A stretch of DNA of 64,000 bases from Staphylococcus sp. IVB6240 (GCF_025558425.1 NZ_CP094718.1:1116001-1180000); one strand, 5' to 3'. Counted from the first letter of the stretch, positions 9,599 through 19,143 are shown. Notes: generated from the sequence alone by a model not told the origin. Numbers and translations: made by a program.

Positions 9599-10126
9599 AT
9601 GGGGATTTTAAAGCGATTATTTTTACCCAATCAATATGTGAAAGATATTCACGAAATTGATTTTCAACAGTTAGAAAAACTAAATATACGTGGCATTATT
9701 ACTGACCTTGATAATACACTTGTAGGTTGGGATGAGGCGAACCCAACACCTAAAGTAGAACAATGGTTCAAAACGATTGATGAACATGGTTTCAAGGTGA
9801 CGGTCGTTTCAAATAATAATGAGAAGCGCGTTACTGGATTTTGTAAAGATTTAAATGTGGATTATATTTTTAAAGCACAAAAACCACGTGGAAAATCACT
9901 GCGTAAAGCAACGAAAAAAATGGGTTTGAAAAAAGAACAAGTTGTTGTTATTGGTGACCAAATGATGACAGATGTTTTTGGTGGTAACCGTAGTGGTTTG
10001 TATACGATTATGGTTGTCCCTGTTAAAAATTCAGATGGTTTAGCAACGAAAGTGAATCGTCTAATTGAACGTCGTATATTAAGCCACTTTAAACGAAAAG
10101 GTTACATCACATGGGAGGAGTCATAA
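9599..10126 (+). CDS. yqeG: YqeG-family HAD phosphatase
   Basis: HAD-IIIA phosphatase of 175 residues; substrate unknown to me. HAD motif I is in ITDLDNTLVGWD (nucleophile Asp, then Asp+2 replaced by Asn as usual for YqeG), motif II is in TVVSNNNEKR and motif III in VVIGDQMMTDVFGGN. TTTGGAGG precedes the ATG. It is the first gene of the yqeG-H-aroE-yhbY-nadD-yqeK-rsfS cluster, and the stop is one base before yqeH. Confidence 0.88.
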   Translation: MGILKRLFLPNQYVKDIHEIDFQQLEKLNIRGIITDLDNTLVGWDEANPTPKVEQWFKTIDEHGFKVTVVSNNNEKRVTGFCKDLNVDYIFKAQKPRGKSLRKATKKMGLKKEQVVVIGDQMMTDVFGGNRSGLYTIMVVPVKNSDGLATKVNRLIERRILSHFKRKGYITWEES

Positions 10127-10127
10127 T

Positions 10128-11228
10128 ATGTCAGCAGCACTAAAATGTATTGGTTGTGGGGCAACACTACAATCTGATTATCCAAATAAAGCAGGCTATG
10201 TACCGAAAGCAAGTTTGGAAAAAGAAGATGTGATTTGCCGTCGCTGTTTCCGTTTAAAAAACTATAATGAAGTTCAAGATGTCGGCATGGAAAGTGAAGA
10301 CTTTTTAACATTACTGAATAGTTTAGCGGATAAAAAAGGGATTGTTGTGAACCTTGTTGATGTATTTGACTTTGAAGGATCATTTATCCATGCATTAAAA
10401 CGCATTGTCGGAAATAAAAAGATTATACTTGCAGCAAATAAAATTGATTTATTACCAAAACAAATTAATAAGCGTCGTGTAACAGAATGGTTACGACGCA
10501 GTGCAAAAGAATATGGCCTTAATCCAGATGACGTTGTATTGTTATCAGCTATGAAAGGATATGGCGTTGATGATCTCATGCAAGCGATTGAAAAGCATCG
10601 TAATCAACAAGACGTCTTTATTGTGGGGACGACGAATGTAGGGAAATCAACATTAGTCAATAAATTGATTGAGGAGAGTGTGGGTGAAAAGAATGTAATT
10701 ACAACATCTAAAGTACCTGGAACAACACTTGATATGATTGATATTCCAATTGATGAGCATAGCTTTATGTATGATACACCGGGTGTTGTACAGGCGCATC
10801 AAATGACACACTATGTGACGACGAAAGAGCTTAACTTGATTATGCCTAAAAAAGAGATTAAACAGCGTGTATTCCAATTGAATGAAGCGCAATCTCTATT
10901 TTTCGGGGGGCTTGCAAGAATTGATTATATCAGTGGTGGTAAACGTCCACTAATTTGTTATTTCTCTAATGAAATTAACATTCATCGTACAAAACTTGAA
11001 AAGGCTGATAAGCTTTGGCGTGAACAACTAGGTGCACTTCTAACACCACCATCTAATCGTGAAAACTTTGATTTTGACAGTTTAAAACAAGTTTCATTGC
11101 ATACTGAAGATGGTAAGAAAGACGTTATGATTGCTGGACTTGGTTTTATTACAATTGATGAGGGTGCAGATGTTGTTGTCACTGTACCGAAAAATGTAGA
11201 AGTATATTTACGTCCGTCTATTATGTAG
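10128..11228 (+). CDS. yqeH: Ribosome biogenesis GTPase YqeH (circularly permuted)
   Basis: Needed for 30S subunit assembly in Bacillus. An N-terminal zinc finger is formed by Cys7, Cys10, Cys37 and Cys40. The GTPase motifs occur in permuted order: G4 (AANKIDLLP) comes first, then G1 (GTTNVGKST, about residues 166-174), then G3 (DTPG, about 216-219), which is diagnostic of the YqeH/RsgA type. A C-terminal domain follows. Its 366 residues match the family. Confidence 0.95.
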   Translation: MSAALKCIGCGATLQSDYPNKAGYVPKASLEKEDVICRRCFRLKNYNEVQDVGMESEDFLTLLNSLADKKGIVVNLVDVFDFEGSFIHALKRIVGNKKIILAANKIDLLPKQINKRRVTEWLRRSAKEYGLNPDDVVLLSAMKGYGVDDLMQAIEKHRNQQDVFIVGTTNVGKSTLVNKLIEESVGEKNVITTSKVPGTTLDMIDIPIDEHSFMYDTPGVVQAHQMTHYVTTKELNLIMPKKEIKQRVFQLNEAQSLFFGGLARIDYISGGKRPLICYFSNEINIHRTKLEKADKLWREQLGALLTPPSNRENFDFDSLKQVSLHTEDGKKDVMIAGLGFITIDEGADVVVTVPKNVEVYLRPSIM

Positions 11229-11240
11229 GAGGAGAAGCTT

Positions 11241-12047
11241 ATGAATTTTGCAGTGATTGGTCATCCAATAGAACATTCTTTATCTCCAATCATGCATCAT
11301 GCGAATTTTGATGCATTGCAGTTGGAGTATGGCTATCAAGCGTTGAATATTCCACCTGCTCATTTCAACCATATCAGAGATATCGTATCAGAGTATGACT
11401 TTGATGGGTTTAATGTCACCATTCCACACAAGGAACGTATCATTCCTTATTTAGATGAACTAACGGATGAAGCGAGAGCGATTGGTGCGGTAAACACAGT
11501 TCATATCAAAGAGGGGCGTTGGATTGGTCATAACACAGATGGACTTGGTTTTGTAAAAGGTTTAATTGAATATTATGGCGACCTTTCAGATGCTAAAATT
11601 CTAATCCTTGGTGCAGGTGGTGCGAGTAAAGGGATTGCCTATTCATTATCTCAAAAAACAGCACATACCATCGCCGTTGCTAATCGTACAATGTCGCGTT
11701 TTGATGATTGGCAGTTTGAAGTGACACCATATCACTTATCTGACGTCGACCAAATAGCGGGTCAGTTTGATATTATTATCAATACAACGCCGGTAGGTAT
11801 GCACACATCAACAGATCAAGTTGTATCACTGAAAGAATTAAAACACGACGCTTTAGTTTGTGATATTATATATGTTCCTGCAGAAACAGCATTTCTAAAA
11901 GCTGCAAGACTGCAAGGCTATAATACGTATAATGGTCTTGATATGTTTGTCTATCAAGGTGCAGAAAGTTTTAAATTTTGGACAGGTTTAGACGCTGACA
12001 TTGAGATAATGCGAAATCGTGTCAAAGAAAAATTATATACAGAATAG
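11241..12047 (+). CDS. aroE: Shikimate dehydrogenase
   Basis: NADPH-dependent reduction of 3-dehydroshikimate in aromatic amino-acid synthesis. Shikimate-binding Ser13 and Ser15 lie in HSLSP, catalytic Lys64 in NVTIPHK and Asp100 in NTDG. The dinucleotide loop is GAGGASKG. The 268 residues are standard. The ATG follows AGGAGGAG. It shares the operon with ribosome-assembly genes, as in other staphylococci. Confidence 0.95.
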   Translation: MNFAVIGHPIEHSLSPIMHHANFDALQLEYGYQALNIPPAHFNHIRDIVSEYDFDGFNVTIPHKERIIPYLDELTDEARAIGAVNTVHIKEGRWIGHNTDGLGFVKGLIEYYGDLSDAKILILGAGGASKGIAYSLSQKTAHTIAVANRTMSRFDDWQFEVTPYHLSDVDQIAGQFDIIINTTPVGMHTSTDQVVSLKELKHDALVCDIIYVPAETAFLKAARLQGYNTYNGLDMFVYQGAESFKFWTGLDADIEIMRNRVKEKLYTE

Positions 12048-12066
12048 AGTTTAATAGGAGGTCATT

Positions 12067-12360
12067 ATGACTTTAACAGGAAAACAAAAGCGCTTTTTAA
12101 GAAGCCAAGCACACCATATCGATCCAATCTTCCAAATTGGTAAAGCGGGGATTAATGAAAATATGGTGACTCAAATTGATGAAACATTAGAAAAAAGAGA
12201 ATTAATTAAAGTACACATTTTACAAAATAACTTAGATGATAAGAATGATTTAGCTGAAACTTTAGCACAAGCAACGAATAGCTATCTTGTTCAACTCATC
12301 GGTTCAATCATTGTGCTGTATCGTGAATCTGAAGAAAATAAACAAATCGAGTTGCCATAA
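12067..12360 (+). CDS. yhbY: YhbY-family CRM-domain RNA-binding protein
   Basis: Small (97-residue) ribosome-associated protein made of one CRM domain. It shows the typical start LTGKQKRFLRSQAHHIDPIFQIGKAG (seen in two adjoining parts) and a GKxG-like loop. It is linked to pre-50S particles in E. coli. Its stop codon TAA shares its last base with the nadD ATG. Confidence 0.9.
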   Translation: MTLTGKQKRFLRSQAHHIDPIFQIGKAGINENMVTQIDETLEKRELIKVHILQNNLDDKNDLAETLAQATNSYLVQLIGSIIVLYRESEENKQIELP

Positions 12361-12926
12361 TGAAACGTATCGTCATTTATGGTGGCCAATTCAACCCCAT
12401 TCACAGTGCGCATGAAATGATTGCCAGTGAAGTGAATGCGGCATTAAAGCCTGATGAATTTTATTTCATGCCAAGTTACATGTCACCACTTAAAGAACAT
12501 GATCAACCTATTCCGATTGAGGATCGGTTAGCAATGATTCAACTTGTGATTGATAACTTAGGATTTGGTGTTTTACGGACTGATGAAATTGAACGAAAAG
12601 GGAAAAGCTATACGTACGATACTATTAAAGCCATTTATGAAGAAAATCCTAATGTTTCTTTATACTTTGTCATAGGGACAGATCAATATGATCAATTAGA
12701 GAAATGGTACTGTATTGAAGAACTTAAGCAGATTGTTACGTTTATCGTTGTGAATCGCGGGCGTCAAATTGAAACAGAAGATCCACATATTAGACCGTTA
12801 GAGATTCCAGAAATGGCAATTAGCTCAACAATTATTCGTGATAAATGTAAAAAGCATGAAACCATTCATATGTGGGTACCATTAAATGTAGAATCGTATA
12901 TTATGAGGAGGGGATTGTATGGATAA
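12360..12926 (+). CDS. nadD: Nicotinate-nucleotide adenylyltransferase
   Basis: Adenylates NaMN to deamido-NAD in NAD synthesis. The nucleotidyltransferase signature GGQFNPIHSAH carries His15 and His18, and the ISSTIIRDK motif near the C-terminus binds the ATP phosphates. Length is 188 residues. Start and stop overlap both neighbours (1 base with yhbY, 8 bases with yqeK). Confidence 0.95.
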   Translation: MKRIVIYGGQFNPIHSAHEMIASEVNAALKPDEFYFMPSYMSPLKEHDQPIPIEDRLAMIQLVIDNLGFGVLRTDEIERKGKSYTYDTIKAIYEENPNVSLYFVIGTDQYDQLEKWYCIEELKQIVTFIVVNRGRQIETEDPHIRPLEIPEMAISSTIIRDKCKKHETIHMWVPLNVESYIMRRGLYG

Positions 12927-13491
12927 ACAATTTGCTATTGAGCTTGTTGAACAAAAATTGCCGAAGAAGCGTTTCAAACATTCATTACGTGTGGCTGAAA
13001 CAGCTGTAAAGTTAGCTGAAATATATGAAGGTGATAAAGAGAAAGCTGAGTTAGCTGGCATCCTACATGATTTTTGTAAGTATGATGAATTGAGTTTTCT
13101 TTATCAACAAGTGACGAAATATCAATTAGATTCTAACTTATTAAGTTACGGTTCTGAAATTCTTCATGGTCCAGTTTGTGCTGCGCTTATGGAACATCAA
13201 TATGGTGTGACAGATGAGGAAGTATTAAAAGCTATTCACTATCATACAACAGGTCGTAATGAGATGACGAAAACAGAGAAGTTAGTTTTCATCGCTGATT
13301 ACATTGAACCTAAAAGAGAAATCCCTGGTGTTGATGAAATACGTGAATTAGTGTATAACGGCGGCGGTTTAGATCGTACAATTTATGAGATTTCTAAAAG
13401 AACAGTGTTACATCTTGTTAGTAAAGATGTCAGTGTCTACCAACCGACAATCGACTGTTTGAATTACTATAACTTAAATGAAATTAATTAG
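12919..13491 (+). CDS. yqeK: HD-domain phosphohydrolase YqeK (Ap4A hydrolase)
   Basis: Symmetrical diadenosine tetraphosphate hydrolase family with a di-iron HD domain. Metal ligands are visible as His21 (KHSLRVA) and His50-Asp51 (LHDFCKY), with further ligands in HGPVCAAL and the HYHTTG segment. Length is 190 residues. GGAGGGG lies 5 bases before the ATG, inside the end of nadD. Confidence 0.92.
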   Translation: MDKQFAIELVEQKLPKKRFKHSLRVAETAVKLAEIYEGDKEKAELAGILHDFCKYDELSFLYQQVTKYQLDSNLLSYGSEILHGPVCAALMEHQYGVTDEEVLKAIHYHTTGRNEMTKTEKLVFIADYIEPKREIPGVDEIRELVYNGGGLDRTIYEISKRTVLHLVSKDVSVYQPTIDCLNYYNLNEIN

Positions 13492-13502
13492 AGGATGATT
13501 AA

Positions 13503-13859
13503 ATGAACGCAAATGAATTATTAATGTTAAGTGTAAATGCAGCAGATGAGAAGAAAGCTGAAGATATTATTTCAATTAATATGCAAGGTATTTCTGATAT
13601 TGCTGACTACTTTTTAGTTTGTCATGGGAACAATGAACGACAAGTGCAAGCAATTGCCAAAGCAGTTAAAGATAAAGCAGAAGAACAAGGGATTCATGTG
13701 AAACGCATGGAAGGTTATGAAGAAGCACGTTGGGTACTACTTGACTTAGCAGATGTAGTCGTACATGTCTTCCATAAGGATGAACGTGACTATTATAATC
13801 TTGAAAAGTTATATCAAGACGCTGAAATTCTTGGTTATCATGAGGTGATTAAGTCATAA
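13503..13859 (+). CDS. rsfS: Ribosomal silencing factor RsfS
   Basis: Binds L14 on the 50S subunit and blocks subunit joining when nutrients are low. The 118 residues include the conserved DYFLVCHGNNERQVQAIA and WVLLDLADVVVHVF. It shares its final A with the ATG of the next gene. Confidence 0.95.
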   Translation: MNANELLMLSVNAADEKKAEDIISINMQGISDIADYFLVCHGNNERQVQAIAKAVKDKAEEQGIHVKRMEGYEEARWVLLDLADVVVHVFHKDERDYYNLEKLYQDAEILGYHEVIKS

Positions 13860-14581
13860 TGGCTTATCAAACACTCAGTGCTTTTTATGATAAATTAACG
13901 GACGACCAACCCTATGATCAGTGGTTAGAAATTGTTCAACGTTATTTATCCAAATCACATATCACATCCATATTAGATTTGGGGTGTGGTACAGGCACAT
14001 TAACTGAAAAATTCTTAAGTTTTTCGGATCAAGTGATAGGTATGGATTTGAGTGAAGAGATGGTCATTTATGCCCAACAAAAGTCCAATGATGTATCATG
14101 GCTTGTTGGAAATATGGCTGATTTTCAATTATCGCAGCGTTTCGATGCTATTACCATCTTATGCGATTCGTTAAATTATTTATCAGATGAAGAAGATGTA
14201 CTCGCAACGTTCAATCATGTATATCAACACTTAAATCATGAGGGTGTACTGATATTTGATGTGCATACTACACATAAAATGGATACACAGTTTAACGGTG
14301 AAACGTATCTCGATGATCGGGAAAATTTAACATTAGTGTGGCAAACTGAAGCGGGTGAATTACCACATAGTGTTTGGCATGATTTAATCTTTTTTGTTCA
14401 AGAAGAAGACGGTCAATACACACGCCATGATGAGACACAATTCCAAAGAACATTGGATAAGTCGATTTATCAAAGTATGTTAGAATCAATTGGGTTCAAA
14501 AATATTCAAACATTTTATGATTTTAATCCCGAATGTCACGATGCGAAAAGCGATCGCTTATTTTTTGTTGCATCAAAATAA
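13859..14581 (+). CDS. yqeM: Class I SAM-dependent methyltransferase (YqeM type)
   Basis: The SAM-binding motif is ILDLGCGTGTLTEK (about residues 39-52), followed by an acidic residue after motif II (GMDLSEEM) and a motif IV-like ITILCDSLNYL. Substrate unknown. In Bacillus the same gene sits between rsfS and comER/comEA. Length is 240 residues. It is the last gene before the comEA hairpin. Confidence 0.88.
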   Translation: MAYQTLSAFYDKLTDDQPYDQWLEIVQRYLSKSHITSILDLGCGTGTLTEKFLSFSDQVIGMDLSEEMVIYAQQKSNDVSWLVGNMADFQLSQRFDAITILCDSLNYLSDEEDVLATFNHVYQHLNHEGVLIFDVHTTHKMDTQFNGETYLDDRENLTLVWQTEAGELPHSVWHDLIFFVQEEDGQYTRHDETQFQRTLDKSIYQSMLESIGFKNIQTFYDFNPECHDAKSDRLFFVASK

Positions 14582-14593
14582 ATACAAAGTAAT

Positions 14594-14633
14594 AACCCTC
14601 CTTTATGCATGTATTCATATGCAAAGGAGGGTT
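14594..14633 (+). promoter_or_regulatory. Hairpin enclosing the comEA ribosome binding site
   Basis: AACCCTCCTTT (14594-14604) pairs perfectly with AAAGGAGGGTT (14623-14633). A further inner stem of about 6 pairs (GCATGT with the stretch ending TATGC, one wobble) forms if bases 14605-14606 bulge. The 3' arm contains the whole Shine-Dalgarno of comEA, 7 bases before its ATG. Only a weak T run (GTTTCAT) follows, so RBS sequestration looks as likely as termination. Confidence 0.7.
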
Positions 14634-14637
14634 TCAT

Positions 14638-15300
14638 ATGTCTTTCATTTCCCAATTACAAGCTTGGTGTTTAAAATACCGTTTCATCTCAGTATTTGCA
14701 ATTGTTTTATTATGTGTAGCAGTATTTGTACTTATTCGATTAATTTCTTCTGATGATGAAGAGGCAGCTTCGACGTCACTCATTCAGCAAACAGAGGTAA
14801 GTGACTCAAATGCAACAGCACACTTATCTCAAGGAAAAACGTCTACAGAACAACAAGCTGTTCCGATTGTTGTTGATGTAAAAGGAGCAGTAAAACATCC
14901 AAATACATATCAGATGATGTCAGATGATCGAATGAAGCAATTGATTGATAAAGCAGGGGTTTTACCTAATGCTGACTTAACAAAAATTAATCTTGTTGAA
15001 AAGTTGACGGATCAAAAGATGATCTATATCCCACAAAAAGGAGAACAGGTTGATCCATCATTATCTGCTGGGCCCAATAATTCAAATGGAGCTAGCCCAG
15101 GGCAAAATCAGGTCATTAATTTGAATACAGCACAACTCAATGATTTAACGAATGTTCCGGGAATAGGACCTGCGAAAGCACAAGCGATATTAGCTTATCG
15201 AGAGGAAAAGGGTCAATTTCAGTCTGTTGAAGAATTGAAAGAAGTGAAAGGTATTGGAGATAAAACATATGAAAACTTAAGCAGTTATTTTACGGTTTGA
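14638..15300 (+). CDS. comEA: Competence DNA-receptor protein ComEA
   Basis: Membrane-anchored receptor that binds incoming double-stranded DNA during transformation. A signal anchor (about residues 19-40) is followed by a polar linker, an SLBB-like domain (VVDVKGAVKHPNTYQM), a second linker and a C-terminal helix-hairpin-helix domain (NLNTAQLNDLTNVPGIGP, then EVKGIGDKTYENL). Length is 220 residues. The ATG at 14638 is fixed by AAAGGAGG; an upstream in-frame ATG at 14605 lacks a site and falls in the hairpin. Confidence 0.93.
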   Translation: MSFISQLQAWCLKYRFISVFAIVLLCVAVFVLIRLISSDDEEAASTSLIQQTEVSDSNATAHLSQGKTSTEQQAVPIVVDVKGAVKHPNTYQMMSDDRMKQLIDKAGVLPNADLTKINLVEKLTDQKMIYIPQKGEQVDPSLSAGPNNSNGASPGQNQVINLNTAQLNDLTNVPGIGPAKAQAILAYREEKGQFQSVEELKEVKGIGDKTYENLSSYFTV

Positions 15301-15322
15301 TTGGAGCATTTGTTGGTTTCAA

Positions 15323-15331
15323 TGTTATAAT
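15323..15331 (+). promoter_or_regulatory. Extended -10 promoter before comEB
   Basis: TGTTATAAT, 32-35 bases before the comEB start. It could let comEB and comEC be expressed from sigma-A independently of comEA. Confidence 0.5.
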
Positions 15332-15365
15332 CTAAAGAAATTCAGTGCATACAAGGAGTGACATG

Positions 15366-15830
15366 ATGGAAAGAATAGAATGGCATGATTATTTTATGGC
15401 GCAAGCACATTTACTTGCATTGCGATCTACATGTAAACGATTGTCTGTAGGTGCAACAATTATAAAGGATAATCGCATTATTGCAGGTGGTTATAATGGC
15501 TCTGTAGCAGGAGAAGTTCACTGTATTGATGAAGATTGTCTCCTTGAAGATGGACATTGTATTCGTACGATTCATGCAGAAATGAATGCAATATTGCAGT
15601 GTTCAAAACAAGGTGTTTCTACAGAAGGTGCGACAATCTATGTGACACATTTTCCATGTTTAAATTGTACGAAGTCTATCATACAAGCAGGTATCAAGAC
15701 GATCTATTATGCTAAAGATTATCACAATCATGCGTATGCTTTACAGTTACTTGAGCAATCAGGTGTCAAATATGAGCATATTCCTTTTGAACCTGAACGC
15801 ATTGCCAACTATATTATGGATAGCCAATGA
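15366..15830 (+). CDS. comEB: dCMP deaminase-family protein ComEB
   Basis: Zinc-dependent deaminase of about 154 residues. The zinc site is His70-Ala-Glu72 (TIHAEMNA) with the PCLNC cysteine pair. In Bacillus the gene sits in comE but is not strictly needed for transformation. Two ATGs in tandem (15363, 15366) follow AAGGAG at 15353-15358; the second has the better spacing. The stop overlaps the comEC start. Confidence 0.9.
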   Translation: MERIEWHDYFMAQAHLLALRSTCKRLSVGATIIKDNRIIAGGYNGSVAGEVHCIDEDCLLEDGHCIRTIHAEMNAILQCSKQGVSTEGATIYVTHFPCLNCTKSIIQAGIKTIYYAKDYHNHAYALQLLEQSGVKYEHIPFEPERIANYIMDSQ

Positions 15831-18061
15831 TTTACATATTAATAGCATATATCGTTGGTCAGTTCGCTTATCATCATAGCTTATCTGCATGTTGTATTGG
15901 GTTTGTTATGTATGTAAGTATGGTGATAAAGCGACAAACGATATATGTCATATTGATATCTACATTTTGTATCATGATGGGTTACTACATTGAATCAAAC
16001 TCGATGCAGTCTACAACAGGCGATATTCAAGTATCTGACAAAACAATCCATTCCATGATACATATTGAGTCGCTACCTATTTATAATGGGGATTTTTATC
16101 ATACAACTGTTACAATGAAGAACCAAGCTTATCGACTGATTTTTAGAGAAATCAAAAATACCACACGTCAACCGCAAGCCTCATTTTGGGTGGATCATGA
16201 TTGTGAAATAAAAGCGACAACAAAACCCGCACAACAAGAGAATTCACTTCCTACACTATTTACAAATCAACTTGATTTAAATGCTTGTAATATCACATAT
16301 CATATAACGTTAAAAGATAAAATTCTACAGCTACGTAATACAGCAATTGAAAGACTAGCTCAATCTAAGTTATCAGGTTTTCCATATATTATCGCACTAG
16401 TCACTGGGACAACAGATTACATTCCAATACTTCAAAAACAACAATTAAGAGATCTTGGTATTTCTCACTTGTTTGCAGTGAGCGGGACTCATGTTGCCAT
16501 TATGACAGGATTACTCTATATGATTGGAAAACGCTGTCCAATTCCACTGTATGTCGCTAAAGGATGTATACTCATCGTACTGCCACTATTTTTAATATTT
16601 GCTGGTAATAGTCCGAGTGCACAACGAGCGGTTGTGATGGCGATACTAGTCATTCTTTTACTACGATATACACCGCAACAACCACTGTATATTCTACTTA
16701 TTTCCTACATAATTTTATCTGTTTATAATCCTCAGATTCATACCCACATTGGTTTTCAATTCTCCTATACTATCTGTTTTTTATTACTGATGCTTCGTGA
16801 TACTTATATCAATAAAACATTTATCAAAGCTTTTTTTATCACAAGTATGATTTCCATTTTAGGTACGATTCCGATTAGTTATCAATACTTCAATGAACTT
16901 CAGTGGATTGGCTTGATTTCGAATATATTTTTTATTCCACTATATGGTTTTTGTATTATTCCATTATCATTCCTAACAATATTAATTGCTTTACTGTGCC
17001 CATCATTGTTATTTCTTTTTAAACTACCATTTTCTTTCTTTTTTGCTATTCACAAATTTATTTTAGTTTGTCTTAAACCACTTATTGCATTTAAAGTCAT
17101 TCTCCCAGACTTTGGTGAGTTGGGATACGCCACTTCTATAGTATTTACTATCTTTTTTGCGTACTTTTTAGCACAAAACAAGCGTGGCGTGCTTATCATC
17201 TTAACAGCTTGCACTTTTATAGTGTTATTGATTTGTCATCCTCATCATGAAAATCGAATGACGATGATTGATGTTGGTCAAGGAGATGCCATCCTATTTG
17301 AAACGTCAACTGGGCAGACGGTATTAATAGATACAGGAGGGGAGCGGGAGGATAAAAATCATTTTGCACACAAATTATCTATCACTGATCAGAAATTATT
17401 TCCATATTTGAAGACTCGTGGCATTCATAAGATTGATTATTTAATTCTTACACATCCACATGCCGATCACATGGGAGAATTAGAACATCTTGCACAACGG
17501 GTAATAATTGAAAACATTGTGATTAATCCTAATCATTTTGATAAGGTGAATGCTACAATTGTTCAAAAGGTATTAAGACAAGAACAATCGAAACTTTGGG
17601 ATTTTAAAAAATTGAATCAACTTAAATTAGGTGATTTTAAATTTCAATTTTTAAATTGTGATGTTGAAATGAGTGATGACCCTAACGAACATTCTATTGT
17701 GACTTTAGTGAATATTAATCAATACAAATTATTATTGATGGGGGATGCGACTATAAAAAATGAGGAAAAGCTCTTGCAATCGTATCAATTACCTAAGATT
17801 GATATTTTGAAAGTAGGCCATCATGGTAGTAAAACAAGCAGTTCTGTGGCTTTTCTTGAAACAATTAAACCAGATATTGCCCTTATTTCAGTAGCAAAAC
17901 ATAATATGTATCATTTACCAAGCCCACTGATATTAGATAGGTTTATCAATAATCATATCCCCGTCTATAGTACTGCGGATAACCATCATGTGATTATTAC
18001 ATTCCCTAATGATATAAATCATTCTTATAAATTGAGCCATGAGTCAAAGGGTGATTCATAG
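15827..18061 (+). CDS. comEC: DNA uptake channel ComEC/Rec2
   Basis: Forms the membrane channel for single-stranded DNA. Order: N-terminal hydrophobic helices, a soluble OB-like segment, the Competence domain with many helices (from about residue 180, LFAVSGTHVAIMTGLL), and a C-terminal metallo-beta-lactamase domain with MIDVGQGDAILFE and the zinc-type HPHADH motif near residue 543. The 744 residues are full length and I see no frame break. It overlaps comEB by 4 bases. Confidence 0.94.
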   Translation: MIYILIAYIVGQFAYHHSLSACCIGFVMYVSMVIKRQTIYVILISTFCIMMGYYIESNSMQSTTGDIQVSDKTIHSMIHIESLPIYNGDFYHTTVTMKNQAYRLIFREIKNTTRQPQASFWVDHDCEIKATTKPAQQENSLPTLFTNQLDLNACNITYHITLKDKILQLRNTAIERLAQSKLSGFPYIIALVTGTTDYIPILQKQQLRDLGISHLFAVSGTHVAIMTGLLYMIGKRCPIPLYVAKGCILIVLPLFLIFAGNSPSAQRAVVMAILVILLLRYTPQQPLYILLISYIILSVYNPQIHTHIGFQFSYTICFLLLMLRDTYINKTFIKAFFITSMISILGTIPISYQYFNELQWIGLISNIFFIPLYGFCIIPLSFLTILIALLCPSLLFLFKLPFSFFFAIHKFILVCLKPLIAFKVILPDFGELGYATSIVFTIFFAYFLAQNKRGVLIILTACTFIVLLICHPHHENRMTMIDVGQGDAILFETSTGQTVLIDTGGEREDKNHFAHKLSITDQKLFPYLKTRGIHKIDYLILTHPHADHMGELEHLAQRVIIENIVINPNHFDKVNATIVQKVLRQEQSKLWDFKKLNQLKLGDFKFQFLNCDVEMSDDPNEHSIVTLVNINQYKLLLMGDATIKNEEKLLQSYQLPKIDILKVGHHGSKTSSSVAFLETIKPDIALISVAKHNMYHLPSPLILDRFINNHIPVYSTADNHHVIITFPNDINHSYKLSHESKGDS

Positions 18062-18081
18062 AACGAACTATTCCTAAATCA

Positions 18082-18090
18082 TGTTATAAT
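18082..18090 (+). promoter_or_regulatory. Extended -10 promoter of holA
   Basis: TGTTATAAT, 33 bases before the holA ATG, so the replication gene need not depend on competence transcription. Confidence 0.6.
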
Positions 18091-18123
18091 ACGTATACAT
18101 TTATTTTTGAAAGGGAGAAACAC

Positions 18124-19098
18124 ATGTCCTATTTGCATGTTGTATATGGTGAAGTGCCAGAACTCGTAGATAAAGAAAGTGATCAACTGATCGATCAATA
18201 TTTAGAGAAGGCACCAAGAGATGATTTTAACTTTGTGAAATATAATTTATATGAGACAGAACTTAACGTTATTATGGAGGAGGCAATGACACTGCCGTTC
18301 TTCTCTGACAAAAAAGTCGTGTTAGTACAAAATAGTTATGTATTTACAGGAGAAAAAGTACCAAAAGGAATACAACCTAATATTGATGGTTTGATTCAAT
18401 TTATCGAAAATTATGATGGAGAGACACTAGTGATATTTCAAGTGAATGCAGTGAAGTTGGATGAACGAAAAAAGGTTGTAAAACAATTAAAAAAACATGC
18501 AACTTTAAAGAAAGTTGAACAATTTACAGAACAAGAAATGAAACAATGGGTTCAAACACAACTTCATGCACAGTTTAAAGATATTAAACAAGATGCTTTA
18601 GATGAACTTATCCAATTAACAGGAATTCATTATCGTATTGTTCAACAAGAACTTGAAAAAATCATTTTATTTATTGGAGATCAACCAGTTATTAATAAAA
18701 ATGATGTAGTAACGATTGTAAATAGAAGTTTGGAACAGAATGTCTTTTTATTAACGGAATACATCCAAAAAGGCCAGAAAGATCGTGCCATTCAACTGAT
18801 GAAAGATTTAATTCAATTAAAAGAAGAACCCATCAAGTTGTTAGCTTTAATCACCAGTAACTATCGTCTATACTATCAATCTTTAATTCTCAGTCAAAAG
18901 GGATATTCTCAGCAACAAATTGCGAAAACGGTCGGTGTTCATCCATACCGCGTAAAACTAGCCATGCAACAAACAAGAAAATATCAACTTCATCAATTAT
19001 TAGATATTATCAACGCATGTGCTGAAACAGATTATAAGCTAAAATCTTCATATATGGATAAGGTCCTGATTTTAGAGTTGTTTATATTAAGTCTATAA
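18124..19098 (+). CDS. holA: DNA polymerase III delta subunit
   Basis: Clamp-loader subunit that opens the beta clamp. The 324 residues carry HolA features: an N-terminal YLHVVYGEVPELVDKE, a central QFTEQEMKQWV and a C-terminal helical collar domain (LKEEPIKLLALITSNYRLY). GGGAGAAAC precedes the ATG. It is the conserved neighbour of rpsT in Firmicutes. Confidence 0.92.
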   Translation: MSYLHVVYGEVPELVDKESDQLIDQYLEKAPRDDFNFVKYNLYETELNVIMEEAMTLPFFSDKKVVLVQNSYVFTGEKVPKGIQPNIDGLIQFIENYDGETLVIFQVNAVKLDERKKVVKQLKKHATLKKVEQFTEQEMKQWVQTQLHAQFKDIKQDALDELIQLTGIHYRIVQQELEKIILFIGDQPVINKNDVVTIVNRSLEQNVFLLTEYIQKGQKDRAIQLMKDLIQLKEEPIKLLALITSNYRLYYQSLILSQKGYSQQQIAKTVGVHPYRVKLAMQQTRKYQLHQLLDIINACAETDYKLKSSYMDKVLILELFILSL

Positions 19099-19102
19099 TA
19101 AA

Positions 19103-19143
19103 GAGGGGGTTGGGAGTTGCTTAAATAGTATCCCAGCCTCTCT
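19103..19143 (+). terminator. Terminator-like palindrome after holA
   Basis: GAGGGGGTTGGGA pairs, with a mismatch or bulge, with TCCCAGCCTCTC. The T run after it is weak. It resembles the palindrome between dnaK and dnaJ. Confidence 0.6.
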
